DNA of 24,776 nt from DASRSS01 sp035656335. Lineage in GTDB: Bacteria > Actinomycetota > Actinomycetes > Mycobacteriales > Jatrophihabitantaceae. Location of the stretch: positions 1 through 24,776 of the forward strand of contig DASRSS010000193.1 in NCBI GenBank assembly GCA_035656335.1. Direction: 5' to 3'. The notes beneath the pieces were generated by a model. That model saw only the letters and a list, made by a program, of their open reading frames with translations. It had not been told where the DNA came from and did no database searches. The position numbers and the translations under genes are program-made. Of this stretch, positions 21,675 to 24,776 are shown in pieces (positions within the stretch are counted from its first letter, which is position 1; each line of letters opens with the position of its first letter).

Positions 21675-23801
21675 GTGGCAAAGCCTGGATCGCTGCCTGT
21701 CGGGCGGTACTTCCTCGGTCTCGCGGCCATCCTGGTCGTGCTCTACACGATCGTCTTCTGGCCCGGCCAGCGGCACACGCCCAAGCTCGGCCTTGACCTC
21801 GTCGGTGGTACCCAGATCATCTTCACCGCGCACACCGAGAACGGCAGCGCGCCGTCCAGCTCCGCGATGAGCCAGGCGAAGCAGATCATCACCGACCGCG
21901 TGAACGGCTCCGGCGTCACCGAGTCCACCGTCGTCATCCAGGGCTCGGACCAGATCGTGGTCTCCATTCCGGGCGCGACGAACGTCGACCCGAGCACGCT
22001 GGGCGCGACCGCGAAGCTGAACTTCCGCGGAATGGTCGCCCCGCCGGCGGCCGTCACCTGCACGCCCACGCCCACGAAGTCCAGCGGCTCGGCGTCGCCG
22101 TCCTCCTCGGCGTCCCCGTCTTCCTCGGCAAGCGCGACCTCCGGGACGGGCGGCGACAGCCACAGCGAGCGGTTGCTGACCCCGCAGGACAAGAAGTCGA
22201 AGAAGACGCCGAAGGCGAGCGGCTCGGCCACGGCCAGCAGCAGCGCCACCCCGTCGTCGTCGTCGCCGTCGCCGTCGAGCAGCACTCCCGCCGCCCCGCC
22301 CACCTGCTCGCTCAAGTCGGTCGCCCAGCTGAAGAAGCTGGTCAAGGACCTGCCCGACCCGACGCCGAAGCAGGACGGCAAGACGTACACCTCGCCGGTG
22401 TACACCTCCGGCGGGCTCAGCGCGTCGGTCGCGCAGGAGGTCCAGACCCAGCTGGCGAAGTTCGACTGCTCCACCAGCCAGCAGGCGCCGGACCCGGTCA
22501 ACGACTACTACATCGCCTGCCAGTCCGGCGCGGCCTACCTGCTCGGCCCGATCGTCGTGCAGGGCACCCAGATCACCACCGCCGCGGCGAACGCGCCCAA
22601 CGTCGCGCAGGGGCAGACCCAGTGGACGGTGTCGCTGGGCCTCAAGAACAGCGGCCAGGTATCCTGGGGCAAGTACACGTCGGCGCACAACATTCACAGC
22701 ACCAACGCCACCGCCGATCCGACCACGTGCAGCAGCTCGACGACGCCGTGTGCCGACTTCGTGGCCTTCACCCTGGACGGCAACGTGCTGTCCACGCCGG
22801 TGAACGAGCAGGCCATCAACGGCGGCAACACCCAGATCACCGGTAACTTCACGCACTCGTCGGCCGACGAGCTCGCCAAGGAGCTCAAGTACGGCGCGCT
22901 GCCGCTGAACTTCACCCCGGACACCGCGCAGACCATCTCCGCGACGCTGGGCAGCTCGCAGCTGAAGGCGGGCATGCTCGCCGGCGGCATCGGCCTGGTG
23001 CTGGTCGTGCTCTACTCGCTGCTCTACTACCGCGCGCTCGGCCTGGTCACCATCGCGTCCCTGCTGGTGTCCGGCGGCCTGGTCTACGGCAGCATCGTGA
23101 TGCTCGGCGAGCAGATGGGCTTCACGCTCAGCCTCGCGGGCATTGCCGGCTTCATCGTGGCAGTCGGTATCACCACCGACTCGTTCGTCGTGTTCTTCGA
23201 ACGCATCAAGGACGAGGTGCACGAGGGGCGCTCGGTGCGCGTCGCGATCCCGCGCGCCTGGATCCGGGCGCGGCGCACGATCCTGTCCGCCGACACCGTG
23301 TCCGTCCTCGCCGCGGCGATCCTGTACTACTTCGCGGCCGGCGACGTGAAGGGCTTCGCGTTCACGCTGGGCCTGTCCACGATTCTCGACCTGGTGGTCG
23401 TGTTCCTGTTCACGCACCCGCTCATCTCGCTGCTGTCGCGGATGAGGGCGTTCGGCACCGGCAAGCTGACCGGTCTCGCGCACATCCGTGACTCGGCCGC
23501 TCCCTCTGCGGCACCCCGGGCCGGCACGTCCGCGCGCCGCACCGCGCGCCGCGACGAGGCCGGCACGGAGAGCACGGTGAGCGTGCGCAAGTCGTCCGTC
23601 GCCACGCTGGAGGCCGACGAGCTGGTGCCCGTCGACCAGGACGTCGTCGAGGACAGCTCGCCGGACCAGGACGCCGAGCCCGCCACCGACGTCGAGACCG
23701 GCGAGCCGACCGAGCGCCGGCACACCACCCCGGAGCCCGGCTCGGCCGCGGAACGGGCGGCGGCCCGACGAGCCCGCCTGCGCGAGAAGGGCGAGCGCTG
23801 A
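21675..23801 (+). CDS. secD: Protein translocase subunit SecD
   Basis: This 708-residue RND-type protein works with SecF to pull exported proteins outward using the proton gradient. TM1 is about 11-29, followed by the LGLDLVGGTQIIF motif (38-50). Five further helices lie at about 430-590, including GIAGFIVAVGITTDSFVVFFERIKDE. The external domain carries a low-complexity Ser/Pro/Lys insertion (about 131-209) and six cysteines. A charged C-terminal tail of about 115 residues is cytoplasmic. GTG 21675 is preferred because GAGGAG (21659-21664) lies 10 nt upstream. ATG 21654 would place that site inside the gene. The stop overlaps secF by one base. Confidence 0.95.
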   Translation: MAKPGSLPVGRYFLGLAAILVVLYTIVFWPGQRHTPKLGLDLVGGTQIIFTAHTENGSAPSSSAMSQAKQIITDRVNGSGVTESTVVIQGSDQIVVSIPGATNVDPSTLGATAKLNFRGMVAPPAAVTCTPTPTKSSGSASPSSSASPSSSASATSGTGGDSHSERLLTPQDKKSKKTPKASGSATASSSATPSSSSPSPSSSTPAAPPTCSLKSVAQLKKLVKDLPDPTPKQDGKTYTSPVYTSGGLSASVAQEVQTQLAKFDCSTSQQAPDPVNDYYIACQSGAAYLLGPIVVQGTQITTAAANAPNVAQGQTQWTVSLGLKNSGQVSWGKYTSAHNIHSTNATADPTTCSSSTTPCADFVAFTLDGNVLSTPVNEQAINGGNTQITGNFTHSSADELAKELKYGALPLNFTPDTAQTISATLGSSQLKAGMLAGGIGLVLVVLYSLLYYRALGLVTIASLLVSGGLVYGSIVMLGEQMGFTLSLAGIAGFIVAVGITTDSFVVFFERIKDEVHEGRSVRVAIPRAWIRARRTILSADTVSVLAAAILYYFAAGDVKGFAFTLGLSTILDLVVVFLFTHPLISLLSRMRAFGTGKLTGLAHIRDSAAPSAAPRAGTSARRTARRDEAGTESTVSVRKSSVATLEADELVPVDQDVVEDSSPDQDAEPATDVETGEPTERRHTTPEPGSAAERAAARRARLREKGER

Positions 23802-24776
23802 TGTTCAGCTTCCTGCACCGGCTGTACCGCAACGAGACGCGCATCCCGTTCATCGCCAAGCGCAAGTGGTTCTACGCGGCCTCGGGCGTGCTGATCGTGA
23901 TCTTCGCGCTGAGCTTCGCGTTCCGCGGCTTCAACGAGGGCGTCGAGTTCGCCGGCGGCACCCAGTTCCAGATCCCGGTCTCGGGTACGTCGATCACGAC
24001 CGACCAGGTCAACACCGCGTTCGAGAACGCCGGGCACGCTTCGGCCGAGCCGCCGCAGCAGGTCGGCAGCGGCAGCACCCGTCAGATCATTGTCAAGACC
24101 GAGTCGCTGACGGCTGACAACGGCAACGGGCTCAAGGCGAAGGTCGCGCAGGAGCTCGGCCTCAAGCCGTCCGCGATCACCGACACCACGGTGAGTTCCA
24201 GCTGGGGCCACGACGTCACGGTCAAGGCGATCGAAGGCCTGATCATCTTCCTGATCGCGGTGTCGATCTACATCGCGGTCCGCTACCAGTGGCGGATGAC
24301 GGTCGGCGGCGTGCTCGCGCTCATCCACGACCTGGTGGTGACGGCGGGCGTGTACTCGCTCGTCGGCCTGCAGGTCACGCCGTCCACCATCGTCGGCCTG
24401 CTGACCATCCTCGGCTTCTCGATGTACGACACCGTCGTCGTGTACGACAAGGTCGCCGAGAACGCGAAGAACATCCTGGCCGGCACCCGGATGACGTACT
24501 CCGAGGCCGCCAACCTCGCGGTGAACCAGACGCTGATGCGCTCGATCAACACGTCGCTGGTCGCGCTGCTGCCGGTCGCCGGCCTGCTGTTCGTCGGCGT
24601 CGGGCTGCTCGGCGTCGGCACGCTGGAGGACCTGGCGCTCGTGCTGTTCGTCGGCCTGGCGTCCGGCGCGTACTCGTCGCTGTTCCTCGCGACGCCGATC
24701 GTGGTCGACCTGACCGAGCGGGAGCCGCAGTACAAGCAGCTCACCCGGCGGGTCATGGCCAAGCGGGCCAGCGAGG
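23801..24776 (+). CDS. secF: Protein translocase subunit SecF (cut by window end)
   Basis: The frame is open from ATG 23801 to the window edge, giving 325 residues without a stop. TM1 is WFYAASGVLIVIFALSFAF, followed by the SecF motif EFAGGTQFQI. The external domain covers about 60-140. Four more helices include IEGLIIFLIAVSIYIAVRY, IHDLVVTAGVYS, TILGFSMYDTVVVYDKVAEN and the last pair near 250-305. MRSINTSLVALLPV is typical of SecF. It forms the translocation motor with SecD. The ATG shares a base with the secD stop, so the two are co-translated. Confidence 0.95.
   Translation, partial: MFSFLHRLYRNETRIPFIAKRKWFYAASGVLIVIFALSFAFRGFNEGVEFAGGTQFQIPVSGTSITTDQVNTAFENAGHASAEPPQQVGSGSTRQIIVKTESLTADNGNGLKAKVAQELGLKPSAITDTTVSSSWGHDVTVKAIEGLIIFLIAVSIYIAVRYQWRMTVGGVLALIHDLVVTAGVYSLVGLQVTPSTIVGLLTILGFSMYDTVVVYDKVAENAKNILAGTRMTYSEAANLAVNQTLMRSINTSLVALLPVAGLLFVGVGLLGVGTLEDLALVLFVGLASGAYSSLFLATPIVVDLTEREPQYKQLTRRVMAKRASE

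Overview
The window is about 24.8 kb of very GC-rich DNA from an actinomycete. The evidence is gene content: phosphatidylinositol mannoside (PIM) synthesis genes (pgsA-type synthase, PatA-like acyltransferase, PimA), an EF-G2/FusA2-like GTPase, a luciferase-like monooxygenase of the F420-dependent kind, a mycobacterial-type SOS box, many GTG starts, 1-4 nt start/stop overlaps and many apparently leaderless promoters. The gene order pgsA-patA-pimA-...-pdxS-...-pdxT-yebC-ruvC-ruvA-ruvB-yajC-secD-secF is a conserved actinobacterial backbone. I cannot assign a genus.

Layout. 1-617: 3' part of a VIT1/CCC1-type transporter. 666-5521: catabolic operon of an APH-fold phosphotransferase, an ACAD10/11-like acyl-CoA dehydrogenase, a luciferase-like oxidoreductase and two short-chain dehydrogenases. 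Its promoter has a perfect 16-bp palindrome in the -35/-10 spacer, which suggests repression by an unseen TetR-type regulator. 5540-7075: ffh (SRP54), convergent with fusA2-like (7136-9319, minus); a strong inverted repeat lies between them. 9518-12255: overlapping pgsA-patA-pimA. 12265-13907: LemA-like membrane protein and DUF3048 lipoprotein. 13998-14894: pdxS. 14895-15540: non-coding, repeat-rich insertion. 15541-16041: XRE-type regulator with an unusual aromatic C-terminus. 16053-17421: pdxT and yebC. 17439-18239 (minus): M50 site-2 protease. 18397-21123: ruvC, TPR protein, ruvA, ruvB behind a perfect SOS box. 21167-24776: yajC, secD, secF (cut by the window end).

How the genes work together. 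The first operon looks like a split version of the animal ACAD11 enzyme: a kinase plus a dehydrogenase-fold partner that would activate and remove a hydroxyl group from 4-hydroxyacyl-CoAs, with dehydrogenases for later steps. The middle block makes inositol-lipid glycolipids. pdxS/pdxT encode the two subunits of PLP synthase. ruvCAB resolve Holliday junctions and appear LexA-controlled. yajC-secD-secF assist Sec export.

The least explained parts are the split ACAD11-like operon with its operator, the repeat region plus XRE gene lodged between pdxS and pdxT, the TPR gene translationally locked inside ruvCAB, and three promoters whose -10 box starts with the TAG stop codon of the preceding gene. 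No CRISPR array, rRNA, tRNA, insertion sequence or recognisable defence system was seen.
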